Below are positions 13,279 through 28,500 of a DNA stretch of 64,000 nucleotides, in pieces. Every line of letters begins with the position of its first letter. The first letter of the stretch is position 1. The position numbers were made by a program, and so were the translations under genes. Origin of the DNA: Pisaster brevispinus. Taxonomy: Eukaryota > Echinodermata > Asteroidea > Forcipulatida > Asteriidae. A model generated the notes under the pieces. That model saw only the letters and a program-made list of their open reading frames with translations. It did not search any database and was not told the origin of the DNA. The stretch spans positions 22,512,592 through 22,576,591 of the forward strand of contig JAMKCF010000007.1 in assembly GCA_023634235.1 (NCBI GenBank), given 5' to 3'.

Positions 13279-16200
13279 CTACAAAATGGTGACCTCAACG
13301 AAACTCACGGAAGAGAGAGCCCTTGAGACGGGCTTTCTAATGGTGTACAACTTGTGAAAATCCAGTATTATTCTGAGGGTGATTTGACCGTCCTTACTTT
13401 GTCTTTGTTTCTTTGACAGCTCTGTGCACAAAAATCCCATTAGGGATGCTTTTGAGGAGCGTTCGGAGTAGCCCCCACCTGCTGGCCATTTCCGGTATGA
13501 AGCTTGCCCTCCGCGACCCTAAAAAGTTGATTTTCGGAAGCAGGGATATCCAAGGCAGAGTCAGGTACAGATTTTGTCTCTCTAGCATTTCTAGTTCGTG
13601 AGTTATTTCCAAGCTTAGCACAGAAACTATTTCGGAGCTTTTTGTGCTGGCTTTTTCTCACTGGCGATGACGTAGGCATGTAATACAGTGGAGTTTCGGG
13701 CAGCCCTACTTCCAGGACGCTGGCCTCGCCTACAAAATGGTGACCTCAACGAAACTCACGGAAGAGAGAGCCCTTGGGACGGGCTTTCTAATGGTGTACA
13801 ACTTGTGAAAATCCAGTATTATTCTGAGGGTGATTTGACCGTCCTTACTTTGTCTTTGTTTCTTTGACGGCTCTGTGCACAAAAATCCCATTAGGGATGC
13901 TTTTGAGGAGCGTTCGGAGTAGCCCCACCTGCTGGTCATTTCCGGTATGAAGCTTGCCCTCCGCGACCCTAAAAAGTTGATTTTCGGAAGTAGGGATATC
14001 CAAGGCAGAGTCAGGTACAGATTTTGTCTCTCTTGCATTTCTAGTTCGTGAGTTATTTCCAAGCTTAGCACAGAAACTATTTCGGAGCTTTTTGTGCCGG
14101 CTTTTTCTCACTGGCGATGACGTAGGCATGTAATACAGTGGAGTTTCTGGCAGCCCTACTTCCAGGACGCTGGCCTCGCCTACAAAATGGTGACCTCAAC
14201 GAAACTCACGGAAGAGAGAGCCCTTGAGACGGGCTTTCTAATGGTGTACAACTTGTGAAAATCCAGTATTATTCTGAGGGTGATTTGACCGTCCTTACTT
14301 TGTCTTTGTTTTTTTGACAGCTCTGTGCACAAAAATCCCATTAGGGATGCTTTTGAGGAGCGTTCGGAGTAGCCCCCACCTGCTGGTCATTTCCGGTATA
14401 AAGCTTGCCCTCCGCGACCCTAAAAAGTTGATTTTCGGAAGCAGGGATATCCAAGGCAGAGTCAGGTACAGATTTTGTCTCTCTAGCATTTCTAGTTCGT
14501 GAGTTATTTCCAAGCTTAGCACAGAAACTATTTCGGAGCTTTTTGTGCCGGCTTTTTCTCACTGGCGATGACGTAGGCATGTAATACAGTGGAGTTTCGG
14601 GCAGCCCTACTTCCAGGACGCTGGCCTCGCCTACAAAATGGTGACCTCAACGAAACTCACGGAAGAGAGAGCCCTTGAGACGGGCTTTCTAATGGTGTAC
14701 AACTTGTGAAAATCCAGTATTATTCTGAGGGTGATTTGACCGTCCTTACTTTGTCTTTGTTTCTTTGACAGCTCTGTGCACAAAAATCCCATTAGGGATG
14801 CTTTTGAGGAGCGTTCGGAGTAGCCCCACCTGCTGGTCATTTCCGGTATGAAGCTTGCCCTCCGCGACCCTAAAAAGTTGATTTTCGGAAGCAGGGATAT
14901 CCAAGGCAGAGTCAGGTACAGATTTTGTCTCTCTAGCATTTCTAGTTCGTGAGTTATTTCCAAGCTTAGCACAGAAACTATTTCGGAGCTTTTTGTGCCG
15001 GCTTTTTCTCACTGGCGATGACGTAGGCATGTAATACAGTGGAGTTTCGGGCAGCCCTACTTCCAGGACGCTGGCCTCGCCTACAAAATGGTGACCTCAA
15101 CGAAACTCACGGAAGAAAGAGCCCTTGAGACGGGCTTTCTAATGGTGTACAACTTGTGAAAATCCAGTATTATTCTGAGGGAGATTTGACCGTCCTTACT
15201 TTGTCTTTGTTTCTTTGACAGCTCTGTGCACAAAAATCCCATTAGGGATGCTTTTGAGGAGCGTTCGGAGTAGCCCCCACCTGCTGGTCATTTCCGGTAT
15301 AAAGCTTGCCCTCCGCGACCCTAAAAAGTTGATTTTCGGAAGCAGGGATATCCAAGGCAGAGTCAGGTACAGATTTTGTCTCTCTAGCATTTCTAGTTCG
15401 TGAGTTATTTCCAAGCTTAGCACAGAAACTATTTCGGAGCTTTTTGTGCCGGCTTTTTCTCACTGGCGATGACGTAGGCATGTAATACAGTGGAGTTTCG
15501 GGCAGCCCTACTTCCAGGACGCTGGCCTCGCCTACAAAATGGTGACCTCAACGAAACTCACGGAAGAGAGAGCACTTGAGACGGGCTTTCTAATGGTGTA
15601 CAACTTGTGAAAATCCAGTATTATTCTGAGGGTGATTTGACCGTCCTTACTTTGTCTTTGTTTCTTTGACGGCTCTGTGCACAAAAATCCCATTAGGGAT
15701 GCTTTTGAGGAGCGTTCGGGTAGCCCCACCTGCTGGTCATTTCCGGTATGAAGCTTGCCCTCCGCGACCCTAAAAAGTTGATTTTCGGAAGCAGGGATAT
15801 CCAAGGCAGAGTCAGGTACAGATTTTGTCTCTCTAGCATTTCTAGTTCGTGAGTTATTTCCAAGCTTAGCACAGAAACTATTTCGGAGCTTTTTGTGCCG
15901 GCTTTTTTCACTGGCGATGACGTAGGCATGTAATACAGTGGAGTTTCGGGCAGCCCTACTTCCAGGACGCTGGCCTCGCCTACAAAATGGTGACCTCAAC
16001 GAAACTCACGGAAGAGAGAGCCCTTGAGACGGGCTTTCTAATGGTGTACAACTTGTGAAAATCCAGTATTATTCTGAGGGTGATTTGACCGTCCTTACTT
16101 TGTCTTTGTTTCTTTGACAGCTCTGTGCACAAAAATCCCATTAGGGATGCTTTTGAGGAGCGTTCGGAGTAGCCCCACCTGCTGGTCATTTCCGGTATGA

Positions 16201-19130
16201 AGCTTGCCCTCCGCGACCCTAAAAAGTTGATTTCGGAAGCAGGGATATCCAAGGCAAAGTTAGGTACAGATTTTGTCTCTCTAGCATTTCTAGTTCTCGA
16301 GTTATTTCCAAGCTTATCACAGAAACTATTTCGGAGCTTTTTGTGCTGGCTTTTTCTCACTGGCGATGACGTAGGCATGTAATACAGTGGAGTTTCGGGC
16401 AGCCCTACTTCCAGGACGCTGGCCTCGCCTACAAAATGGTGACCTCAACGAAACTCACGGAAGAGAGAGCCCTTGAGACGGGCTTTCTAATGGTGTACAA
16501 CTTGTGAAAATCCAGTATTATTCTGAGGGTGATTTGACCGTCCTTACTTTGTCTTTGTTTCTTTGACAGCTCTGTGCACAAAAATCCCATTAGGGATGCT
16601 TTTGAGGAGCGTTCGGAGTAGCCCCCACCTGCTGGTCATTTCCGGTATGAAGCTTGCCCTCCGCGACCCTAAAAAGTTGATTTTCGGAAGCAGGGATATC
16701 CAAGGCAGAGTCAGGTACAGATTTTGTCTCTCTAGCATTTCTAGTTCGTGAGTTATTTCCAAGCTTAGCACAGAAACTATTTCGGAGCTTTTTGTGCCGG
16801 CTTTTTCTCACTGGCGATGACGTAGGCATGTAATACAGTGGAGTTTCGGGCAGCCCTACTTCCAGGACGCTGGCCTCGCCTACAAAATGGTGACCTCAAC
16901 GAAACTCACGGAAGAGAGAGCCCTTGAGACGGACTTTCTAATGGTGTACAACTTGTGAAAATCCAGTATTATTCTGAGGGTGATTTGACCGTCCTTACTT
17001 TGTCTTTGTTTCTTTGACAGCTCTGTGCACAAAAATCCCATTAGGGATGCTTTTGAGGAGCGTTCGGAGTAGCCCCACCTGCTGGTCATTTCCGGTATGA
17101 AGCTTGCCCTCCGCGACCCTAAAAAGTTGATTTTCGGAAGCAGGGATATCCAAGGCAGAGTCAGGTACAGATTTTGTCTCTCTAGCATTTCTAGTTCGTG
17201 AGTTATTTCCAAGCTTAGCACAGAAACTATTTCGGAGCTTTTTGTGCCGGCTTTTTCTCACTGGCGATGACGTAGGCATGTAATACAGTGGAGTTTCGGG
17301 CAGCCCTACTTCCAGGACGCTGGCCTCGCCTACAAAATGGTGACCTCAACGAAACTCACGGAAGAGAGAGCCTTTGAGACGGGCTTTCTAATGGTGTACA
17401 ACTTGTGAAAATCCAGTATTATTCTGAGGGAGATTTGACCGTCCTTACTTTGTCTTTGTTTCTTTGACAGCTCTGTGCACAAAAATCCCATTAGGGATGC
17501 TTTTGAGGAGCGTTCGCAGTAGCCCCCACCTGCTGGTCATTTCCGGTATGAAGCTTGCCCTCCGCGACCCTAAAAAGGTGATTTTCGGAAGCAGGGATAT
17601 CCAAGGCAGAGTCAGGTACAGATTTTGTCTCTCTAGCATTTCTAGTTCGTGAGTTATTTCCAAGCTTAGCTCAGAAACTATTTCGGAGCTTTTTGTGCCG
17701 GCTTTTTCTCACTGGCGATGACGTAGGCATGTAATACAGTGGAGTTTCAGGCAGCCCTACTTCCAGGACGCTGGCCTCGCCTACAAAATGGTGACCTCAA
17801 CGAAACTCACGGAAGAGAGAGCCCTTGAGACGGGCTTTCTAATGGTGTACAACTTGTGAAAATCCAGTATTATTCTGAGGGTTATTTGACCGTCCTTACT
17901 TTGTCTTTGTTTCTTTGACAGCTCTGTGCACAAAAATCCCATTAGGGATGCTTTTGAGGAGCGTTCGGAGTAGCCCCACCTGCTGGTCATTTCCGGTATG
18001 AAGCTTGCCCTCCGCGACCCTAAAAAGTTGATTTCGGAAGCAGGGATATCCAAGGCAGAGTCAGGTACAGATTTTGTCTCTCTAGCATTTCTAGTTCTCG
18101 AGTTATTTCCAAGCTTATCACAGAAACTATTTCGGAGCTTTTTGTGCTGGCTTTTTCTCACTGGCGATGACGTAGGCATGTAATACAGTGGAGTTTCGGG
18201 CAGCCCTACTTCCAGGACGCTGGCCTCGCCTACAAAATGGTGACCTCAACGAAACTCACGGAAGAGAGAGCCCTTGAGACGGGCTTTCTAATGGTGTACA
18301 ACTTGTGAAAATCCAGTATTATTCTGAGGGTGATTTGACCGTCCTTACTTTGTCTTTGTTTCTTTGACAGCTCTGTGCACAAAAATCCCATTAGGGATGC
18401 TTTTGAGGAGCGTTCGGAGTAGCCCCCACCTGCTGGTCATTTCCGGTATGAAGCTTGCCCTCCGCGACCCTAAAAAGTTGATTTTCGGAAGCAGGGATAT
18501 CCAAGGCAGAGTCAGGTACAGATTTTGTCTCTCTAGCATTTCTAGTTCGTGAGTTATTTCCAAGCTTAGCACAGAAACTATTTCGGAGCTTTTTGTGCCG
18601 GCTTTTTCTCACTGGCGATGACGTAGGCATGTAATACAGTGGAGTTTCGGGCAGCCCTACTTCCAGGACGCTGGCCTCGCCTACAAAATGGTGACCTCAA
18701 CGAAACTCACGGAAGAGAGAGCCCTTGAGACGGACTTTCTAATGGTGTACAACTTGTGAAAATCCAGTATTATTCTGAGGGTGATTTGACCGTCCTTACT
18801 TTGTCTTTGTTTCTTTGACAGCTCTGTGCACAAAAATCCCATTAGGGATGCTTTTGAGGAGCGTTCGGAGTAGCCCAACCTGCTGGTCATTTCCGGTATG
18901 AAGCTTGCCCTCCGCGACCCTAAAAAGTTGATTTTCGGAAGCAGGGATATCCAAGGCAGAGTCAGGTACAGATTTTGTCTCTCTAGCATTTCTAGTTCGT
19001 GAGTTATTTCCAAGCTTAGCACAGAAACTATTTCGGAGCTTTTTGTGCCGGCTTTTTCTCACTGGCGATGACGTAGGCATGTAATACAGTGGAGTTTCGG
19101 GCAGCCCTACTTCCAGGACGCTGGCCTCGC
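13279..19130. repeat. 13-unit higher-order repeat, copy 1 (5,852 bp)
   Basis: Thirteen consecutive units recur at +5,852. Shared markers include GGCCATTTCC near 13,484, CCCTTGGGAC near 13,771, TTTTTTTGACAG near 14,310, the short unit with TTCGGGTAG near 15,716, AAAAAGGTGATTTTCGG near 17,573, GCTCAGAAAC near 17,669 and TAGCCCAACC near 18,872. Its left part is also an older relative of window positions 1 to about 4,950, at offset 12,611 (28 units). Confidence 0.9.
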
Positions 19131-22100
19131 CTACAAAATGGTGACCTCAACGAAACTCACGGAAGAGAGAGCCCTTGAGACGGGCTTTCTAATGGTGTAC
19201 AACTTGTGAAAATCCAGTATTATTCTGAGGGTGATTTGACCGTCCTTACTTTGTCTTTGTTTCTTTGACAGCTCTGTGCACAAAAATCCCATTAGGGATG
19301 CTTTTGAGGAGCGTTCGGAGTAGCCCCCACCTGCTGGCCATTTCCGGTATGAAGCTTGCCCTCCGCGACCCTAAAAAGTTGATTTTCGGAAGCAGGGATA
19401 TCCAAGGCAGAGTCAGGTACAGATTTTGTCTCTCTAGCATTTCTAGTTCGTGAGTTATTTCCAAGCTTAGCACAGAAACTATTTCGGAGCTTTTTGTGCT
19501 GGCTTTTTCTCACTGGCGATGACGTAGGCATGTAATACAGTGGAGTTTCGGGCAGCCCTACTTCCAGGACGCTGGCCTCGCCTACAAAATGGTGACCTCA
19601 ACGAAACTCACGGAAGAGAGAGCCCTTGGGACGGGCTTTCTAATGGTGTACAACTTGTGAAAATCCAGTATTATTCTGAGGGTGATTTGACCGTCCTTAC
19701 TTTGTCTTTGTTTCTTTGACGGCTCTGTGCACAAAAATCCCATTAGGGATGCTTTTGAGGAGCGTTCGGAGTAGCCCCACCTGCTGGTCATTTCCGGTAT
19801 GAAGCTTGCCCTCCGCGACCCTAAAAAGTTGATTTTCGGAAGTAGGGATATCCAAGGCAGAGTCAGGTACAGATTTTGTCTCTCTTGCATTTCTAGTTCG
19901 TGAGTTATTTCCAAGCTTAGCACAGAAACTATTTCGGAGCTTTTTGTGCCGGCTTTTTCTCACTGGCGATGACGTAGGCATGTAATACAGTGGAGTTTCT
20001 GGCAGCCCTACTTCCAGGACGCTGGCCTCGCCTACAAAATGGTGACCTCAACGAAACTCACGGAAGAGAGAGCCCTTGAGACGGGCTTTCTAATGGTGTA
20101 CAACTTGTGAAAATCCAGTATTATTCTGAGGGTGATTTGACCGTCCTTACTTTGTCTTTGTTTTTTTGACAGCTCTGTGCACAAAAATCCCATTAGGGAT
20201 GCTTTTGAGGAGCGTTCGGAGTAGCCCCCACCTGCTGGTCATTTCCGGTATAAAGCTTGCCCTCCGCGACCCTAAAAAGTTGATTTTCGGAAGCAGGGAT
20301 ATCCAAGGCAGAGTCAGGTACAGATTTTGTCTCTCTAGCATTTCTAGTTCGTGAGTTATTTCCAAGCTTAGCACAGAAACTATTTCGGAGCTTTTTGTGC
20401 CGGCTTTTTCTCACTGGCGATGACGTAGGCATGTAATACAGTGGAGTTTCGGGCAGCCCTACTTCCAGGACGCTGGCCTCGCCTACAAAATGGTGACCTC
20501 AACGAAACTCACGGAAGAGAGAGCCCTTGAGACGGGCTTTCTAATGGTGTACAACTTGTGAAAATCCAGTATTATTCTGAGGGTGATTTGACCGTCCTTA
20601 CTTTGTCTTTGTTTCTTTGACAGCTCTGTGCACAAAAATCCCATTAGGGATGCTTTTGAGGAGCGTTCGGAGTAGCCCCACCTGCTGGTCATTTCCGGTA
20701 TGAAGCTTGCCCTCCGCGACCCTAAAAAGTTGATTTTCGGAAGCAGGGATATCCAAGGCAGAGTCAGGTACAGATTTTGTCTCTCTAGCATTTCTAGTTC
20801 GTGAGTTATTTCCAAGCTTAGCACAGAAACTATTTCGGAGCTTTTTGTGCCGGCTTTTTCTCACTGGCGATGACGTAGGCATGTAATACAGTGGAGTTTC
20901 GGGCAGCCCTACTTCCAGGACGCTGGCCTCGCCTACAAAATGGTGACCTCAACGAAACTCACGGAAGAGAGAGCCCTTGAGACGGGCTTTCTAATGGTGT
21001 ACAACTTGTGAAAATCCAGTATTATTCTGAGGGAGATTTGACCGTCCTTACTTTGTCTTTGTTTCTTTGACAGCTCTGTGCACAAAAATCCCATTAGGGA
21101 TGCTTTTGAGGAGCGTTCGGAGTAGCCCCCACCTGCTGGTCATTTCCGGTATAAAGCTTGCCCTCCGCGACCCTAAAAAGTTGATTTTCGGAAGCAGGGA
21201 TATCCAAGGCAGAGTCAGGTACAGATTTTGTCTCTCTAGCATTTCTAGTTCGTGAGTTATTTCCAAGCTTAGCACAGAAACTATTTCGGAGCTTTTTGTG
21301 CCGGCTTTTTCTCACTGGCGATGACGTAGGCATGTAATACAGTGGAGTTTCGGGCAGCCCTACTTCCAGGACGCTGGCCTCGCCTACAAAATGGTGACCT
21401 CAACGAAACTCACGGAAGAGAGAGCACTTGAGACGGGCTTTCTAATGGTGTACAACTTGTGAAAATCCAGTATTATTCTGAGGGTGATTTGACCGTCCTT
21501 ACTTTGTCTTTGTTTCTTTGACGGCTCTGTGCACAAAAATCCCATTAGGGATGCTTTTGAGGAGCGTTCGGGTAGCCCCACCTGCTGGTCATTTCCGGTA
21601 TGAAGCTTGCCCTCCGCGACCCTAAAAAGTTGATTTTCGGAAGCAGGGATATCCAAGGCAGAGTCAGGTACAGATTTTGTCTCTCTAGCATTTCTAGTTC
21701 GTGAGTTATTTCCAAGCTTAGCACAGAAACTATTTCGGAGCTTTTTGTGCCGGCTTTTTTCACTGGCGATGACGTAGGCATGTAATACAGTGGAGTTTCG
21801 GGCAGCCCTACTTCCAGGACGCTGGCCTCGCCTACAAAATGGTGACCTCAACGAAACTCACGGAAGAGAGAGCCCTTGAGACGGGCTTTCTAATGGTGTA
21901 CAACTTGTGAAAATCCAGTATTATTCTGAGGGTGATTTGACCGTCCTTACTTTGTCTTTGTTTCTTTGACAGCTCTGTGCACAAAAATCCCATTAGGGAT
22001 GCTTTTGAGGAGCGTTCGGAGTAGCCCCACCTGCTGGTCATTTCCGGTATGAAGCTTGCCCTCCGCGACCCTAAAAAGTTGATTTCGGAAGCAGGGATAT

Positions 22101-24982
22101 CCAAGGCAAAGTTAGGTACAGATTTTGTCTCTCTAGCATTTCTAGTTCTCGAGTTATTTCCAAGCTTATCACAGAAACTATTTCGGAGCTTTTTGTGCTG
22201 GCTTTTTCTCACTGGCGATGACGTAGGCATGTAATACAGTGGAGTTTCGGGCAGCCCTACTTCCAGGACGCTGGCCTCGCCTACAAAATGGTGACCTCAA
22301 CGAAACTCACGGAAGAGAGAGCCCTTGAGACGGGCTTTCTAATGGTGTACAACTTGTGAAAATCCAGTATTATTCTGAGGGTGATTTGACCGTCCTTACT
22401 TTGTCTTTGTTTCTTTGACAGCTCTGTGCACAAAAATCCCATTAGGGATGCTTTTGAGGAGCGTTCGGAGTAGCCCCCACCTGCTGGTCATTTCCGGTAT
22501 GAAGCTTGCCCTCCGCGACCCTAAAAAGTTGATTTTCGGAAGCAGGGATATCCAAGGCAGAGTCAGGTACAGATTTTGTCTCTCTAGCATTTCTAGTTCG
22601 TGAGTTATTTCCAAGCTTAGCACAGAAACTATTTCGGAGCTTTTTGTGCCGGCTTTTTCTCACTGGCGATGACGTAGGCATGTAATACAGTGGAGTTTCG
22701 GGCAGCCCTACTTCCAGGACGCTGGCCTCGCCTACAAAATGGTGACCTCAACGAAACTCACGGAAGAGAGAGCCCTTGAGACGGACTTTCTAATGGTGTA
22801 CAACTTGTGAAAATCCAGTATTATTCTGAGGGTGATTTGACCGTCCTTACTTTGTCTTTGTTTCTTTGACAGCTCTGTGCACAAAAATCCCATTAGGGAT
22901 GCTTTTGAGGAGCGTTCGGAGTAGCCCCACCTGCTGGTCATTTCCGGTATGAAGCTTGCCCTCCGCGACCCTAAAAAGTTGATTTTCGGAAGCAGGGATA
23001 TCCAAGGCAGAGTCAGGTACAGATTTTGTCTCTCTAGCATTTCTAGTTCGTGAGTTATTTCCAAGCTTAGCACAGAAACTATTTCGGAGCTTTTTGTGCC
23101 GGCTTTTTCTCACTGGCGATGACGTAGGCATGTAATACAGTGGAGTTTCGGGCAGCCCTACTTCCAGGACGCTGGCCTCGCCTACAAAATGGTGACCTCA
23201 ACGAAACTCACGGAAGAGAGAGCCTTTGAGACGGGCTTTCTAATGGTGTACAACTTGTGAAAATCCAGTATTATTCTGAGGGAGATTTGACCGTCCTTAC
23301 TTTGTCTTTGTTTCTTTGACAGCTCTGTGCACAAAAATCCCATTAGGGATGCTTTTGAGGAGCGTTCGCAGTAGCCCCCACCTGCTGGTCATTTCCGGTA
23401 TGAAGCTTGCCCTCCGCGACCCTAAAAAGGTGATTTTCGGAAGCAGGGATATCCAAGGCAGAGTCAGGTACAGATTTTGTCTCTCTAGCATTTCTAGTTC
23501 GTGAGTTATTTCCAAGCTTAGCTCAGAAACTATTTCGGAGCTTTTTGTGCCGGCTTTTTCTCACTGGCGATGACGTAGGCATGTAATACAGTGGAGTTTC
23601 AGGCAGCCCTACTTCCAGGACGCTGGCCTCGCCTACAAAATGGTGACCTCAACGAAACTCACGGAAGAGAGAGCCCTTGAGACGGGCTTTCTAATGGTGT
23701 ACAACTTGTGAAAATCCAGTATTATTCTGAGGGTTATTTGACCGTCCTTACTTTGTCTTTGTTTCTTTGACAGCTCTGTGCACAAAAATCCCATTAGGGA
23801 TGCTTTTGAGGAGCGTTCGGAGTAGCCCCACCTGCTGGTCATTTCCGGTATGAAGCTTGCCCTCCGCGACCCTAAAAAGTTGATTTCGGAAGCAGGGATA
23901 TCCAAGGCAGAGTCAGGTACAGATTTTGTCTCTCTAGCATTTCTAGTTCTCGAGTTATTTCCAAGCTTATCACAGAAACTATTTCGGAGCTTTTTGTGCT
24001 GGCTTTTTCTCACTGGCGATGACGTAGGCATGTAATACAGTGGAGTTTCGGGCAGCCCTACTTCCAGGACGCTGGCCTCGCCTACAAAATGGTGACCTCA
24101 ACGAAACTCACGGAAGAGAGAGCCCTTGAGACGGGCTTTCTAATGGTGTACAACTTGTGAAAATCCAGTATTATTCTGAGGGTGATTTGACCGTCCTTAC
24201 TTTGTCTTTGTTTCTTTGACAGCTCTGTGCACAAAAATCCCATTAGGGATGCTTTTGAGGAGCGTTCGGAGTAGCCCCCACCTGCTGGTCATTTCCGGTA
24301 TGAAGCTTGCCCTCCGCGACCCTAAAAAGTTGATTTTCGGAAGCAGGGATATCCAAGGCAGAGTCAGGTACAGATTTTGTCTCTCTAGCATTTCTAGTTC
24401 GTGAGTTATTTCCAAGCTTAGCACAGAAACTATTTCGGAGCTTTTTGTGCCGGCTTTTTCTCACTGGCGATGACGTAGGCATGTAATACAGTGGAGTTTC
24501 GGGCAGCCCTACTTCCAGGACGCTGGCCTCGCCTACAAAATGGTGACCTCAACGAAACTCACGGAAGAGAGAGCCCTTGAGACGGACTTTCTAATGGTGT
24601 ACAACTTGTGAAAATCCAGTATTATTCTGAGGGTGATTTGACCGTCCTTACTTTGTCTTTGTTTCTTTGACAGCTCTGTGCACAAAAATCCCATTAGGGA
24701 TGCTTTTGAGGAGCGTTCGGAGTAGCCCAACCTGCTGGTCATTTCCGGTATGAAGCTTGCCCTCCGCGACCCTAAAAAGTTGATTTTCGGAAGCAGGGAT
24801 AACCAAGGCAGAGTCAGGTACAGATTTTGTCTCTCTAGCATTTCTAGTTCGTGAGTTATTTCCAAGCTTAGCACAGAAACTATTTCGGAGCTTTTTGTGC
24901 CGGCTTTTTCTCACTGGCGATGACGTAGGCATGTAATACAGTGGAGTTTCGGGCAGCCCTACTTCCAGGACGCTGGCCTCGC
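19131..24982. repeat. 13-unit higher-order repeat, copy 2 (5,852 bp)
   Basis: Second copy of the block starting at 13279, with the same ordered markers (for example CCCTTGGGAC near 19,624, TTTTTTTGACAG near 20,162 and TAGCCCAACC near 24,723). One private change is GGATAACCAAGG near 24,798 in place of GGATATCCAAGG. Confidence 0.9.
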
Positions 24983-25548
24983 CTACAAAATGGTGACCTC
25001 AACGAAACTCACGGAAGAGAGAGCCTTTGAGACGGGCTTTCTAATGGTGTACAACTTGTGAAAATCCAGTATTATTCTGAGGGAGATTTGACCGTCCTTA
25101 CTTTGTCTTTGTTTCTTTGACAGCTCTGTGCACAAAAATCCCATTAGGGATGCTTTTGAGGAGCGTTCGCAGTAGCCCCCACCTGCTGGTCATTTCCGGT
25201 ATGAAGCTTGCCCTCCGCGACCCTAAAAAGGTGATTTTCGGAAGCAGGGATATCCAAGGCAGAGTCAGGTACAGATTTTGTCTCTCTAGCATTTCTAGTT
25301 CGTGAGTTATTTCCAAGCTTAGCTCAGAAACTATTTCGGAGCTTTTTGTGCCGGCTTTTTCTCACTGGCGATGACGTAGGCATGTAATACAGTGGAGTTT
25401 CAGGCAGCCCTACTTCCAGGACGCTGGCCTCGCCTACAAAATGGTGACCTCAACGAAACTCACGGAAGAGAGAGCCCTTGAGACGGGCTTTCTAATGGTG
25501 TACAACTTGTGAAAATCCAGTATTATTCTGAGGGTTATTTGACCGTCC

Positions 25549-28500
25549 TTACTTTGTCTTTGTTTCTTTGACAGCTCTGTGCACAAAAATCCCATTAGGG
25601 ATGCTTTTGAGGAGCGTTCGGAGTAGCCCCCACCTGCTGGTCATTTCCGGTATGAAGCTTGCCCTCCGCGACCCTAAAAAGTTGATTTTCGGAAGCAGGG
25701 ATATCCAAGGCAGAGTCAGGTACAGATTTTGTCTCTCTAGCATTTCTAGTTCGTGAGTTATTTCCAAGCTTAGCACAGAAACTATTTCGGAGCTTTTTGT
25801 GCCGGCTTTTTCTCACTGGCGATGACGTAGGCATGTAATACAGTGGAGTTTCGGGCAGCCCTACTTCCAGGACGCTGGCCTCGCCTACAAAATGGTGACC
25901 TCAACGAAACTCACGGAAGAGAGAGCCCTTGAGACGGACTTTCTAATGGTGTACAACTTGTGAAAATCCAGTATTATTCTGAGGGTGATTTGACCGTCCT
26001 TACTTTGTCTTTGTTTCTTTGACAGCTCTGTGCACAAAAATCCCATTAGGGATGCTTTTGAGGAGCGTTCGGAGTAGCCCCACCTGCTGGTCATTTCCGG
26101 TATGAAGCTTGCCCTCCGCGACCCTAAAAAGTTGATTTTCGGAAGCAGGGATATCCAAGGCAGAGTCAGGTACAGATTTTGTCTCTCTAGCATTTCTAGT
26201 TCGTGAGTTATTTCCAAGCTTAGCACAGAAACTATTTCGGAGCTTTTTGTGCCGGCTTTTTCTCACTGGCGATGACGTAGGCATGTAATACAGTGGAGTT
26301 TCGGGCAGCCCTACTTCCAGGACGCTGGCCTCGCCTACAAAATGGTGACCTCAACGAAACTCACGGAAGAGAGAGCCTTTGAGACGGGCTTTCTAATGGT
26401 GTACAACTTGTGAAAATCCAGTATTATTCTGAGGGAGATTTGACCGTCCTTACTTTGTCTTTGTTTCTTTGACAGCTCTGTGCACAAAAATCCCATTAGG
26501 GATGCTTTTGAGGAGCGTTCGCAGTAGCCCCCACCTGCTGGTCATTTCCGGTATGAAGCTTGCCCTCCGCGACCCTAAAAAGGTGATTTTCGGAAGCAGG
26601 GATATCCAAGGCAGAGTCAGGTACAGATTTTGTCTCTCTAGCATTTCTAGTTCGTGAGTTATTTCCAAGCTTAGCTCAGAAACTATTTCGGAGCTTTTTG
26701 TGCCGGCTTTTTCTCACTGGCGATGACGTAGGCATGTAATACAGTGGAGTTTCAGGCAGCCCTACTTCCAGGACGCTGGCCTCGCCTACAAAATGGTGAC
26801 CTCAACGAAACTCACGGAAGAGAGAGCCCTTGAGACGGGCTTTCTAATGGTGTACAACTTGTGAAAATCCAGTATTATTCTGAGGGTTATTTGACCGTCC
26901 TTACTTTGTCTTTGTTTCTTTGACAGCTCTGTGCACAAAAATCCCATTAGGGATGCTTTTGAGGAGCGTTCGGAGTAGCCCCACCTGCTGGTCATTTCCG
27001 GTATGAAGCTTGCCCTCCGCGACCCTAAAAAGTTGATTTCGGAAGCAGGGATATCCAAGGCAGAGTTAGGTACAGATTTTGTCTCTCTAGCATTTCTAGT
27101 TCTCGAGTTATTTCCAAGCTTATCACAGAAACTATTTCGGAGCTTTTTGTGCTGGCTTTTTCTCACTGGCGATGACGTAGGCATGTAATACAGTGGAGTT
27201 TCGGGCAGCCCTACTTCCAGGACGCTGGCCTCGCCTACAAAATGGTGACCTCAACGAAACTCACGGAAGAGAGAGCCCTTGAGACGGGCTTTCTAATGGT
27301 GTACAACTTGTGAAAATCCAGTATTATTCTGAGGGTGATTTGACCGTCCTTACTTTGTCTTTGTTTCTTTGACAGCTCTGTGCACAAAAATCCCATTAGG
27401 GATGCTTTTGAGGAGCGTTCGGAGTAGCCCCCACCTGCTGGTCATTTCCGGTATGAAGCTTGCCCTCCGCGACCCTAAAAAGTTGATTTTCGGAAGCAGG
27501 GATATCCAAGGCAGAGTCAGGTACAGATTTTGTCTCTCTAGCATTTCTAGTTCGTGAGTTATTTCCAAGCTTAGCACAGAAACTATTTCGGAGCTTTTTG
27601 TGCCGGCTTTTTCTCACTGGCGATGACGTAGGCATGTAATACAGTGGAGTTTCGGGCAGCCCTACTTCCAGGACGCTGGCCTCGCCTACAAAATGGTGAC
27701 CTCAACGAAACTCACGGAAGAGAGAGCCCTTGAGACGGACTTTCTAATGGTGTACAACTTGTGAAAATCCAGTATTATTCTGAGGGTGATTTGACCGTCC
27801 TTACTTTGTCTTTGTTTCTTTGACAGCTCTGTGCACAAAAATCCCATTAGGGATGCTTTTGAGGAGCGTTCGGAGTAGCCCCACCTGCTGGTCATTTCCG
27901 GTATGAAGCTTGCCCTCCGCGACCCTAAAAAGTTGATTTTCGGAAGCAGGGATATCCAAGGCAGAGTCAGGTACAGATTTTGTCTCTCTAGCATTTCTAG
28001 TTCGTGAGTTATTTCCAAGCTTAGCACAGAAACTATTTCGGAGCTTTTTGTGCCGGCTTTTTCTCACTGGCGATGACGTAGGCATGTAATACAGTGGAGT
28101 TTCGGGCAGCCCTACTTCCAGGACGCTGGCCTCGCCTACAAAATGGTGACCTCAACGAAACTCACGGAAGAGAGAGCCTTTGAGACGGGCTTTCTAATGG
28201 TGTACAACTTGTGAAAATCCAGTATTATTCTGAGGGAGATTTGACCGTCCTTACTTTGTCTTTGTTTCTTTGACAGCTCTGTGCACAAAAATCCCATTAG
28301 GGATGCTTTTGAGGAGCGTTCGCAGTAGCCCCCACCTGCTGGTCATTTCCGGTATGAAGCTTGCCCTCCGCGACCCTAAAAAGGTGATTTTCGGAAGCAG
28401 GGATATCCAAGGCAGAGTCAGGTACAGATTTTGTCTCTCTAGCATTTCTAGTTCGTGAGTTATTTCCAAGCTTAGCTCAGAAACTATTTCGGAGCTTTTT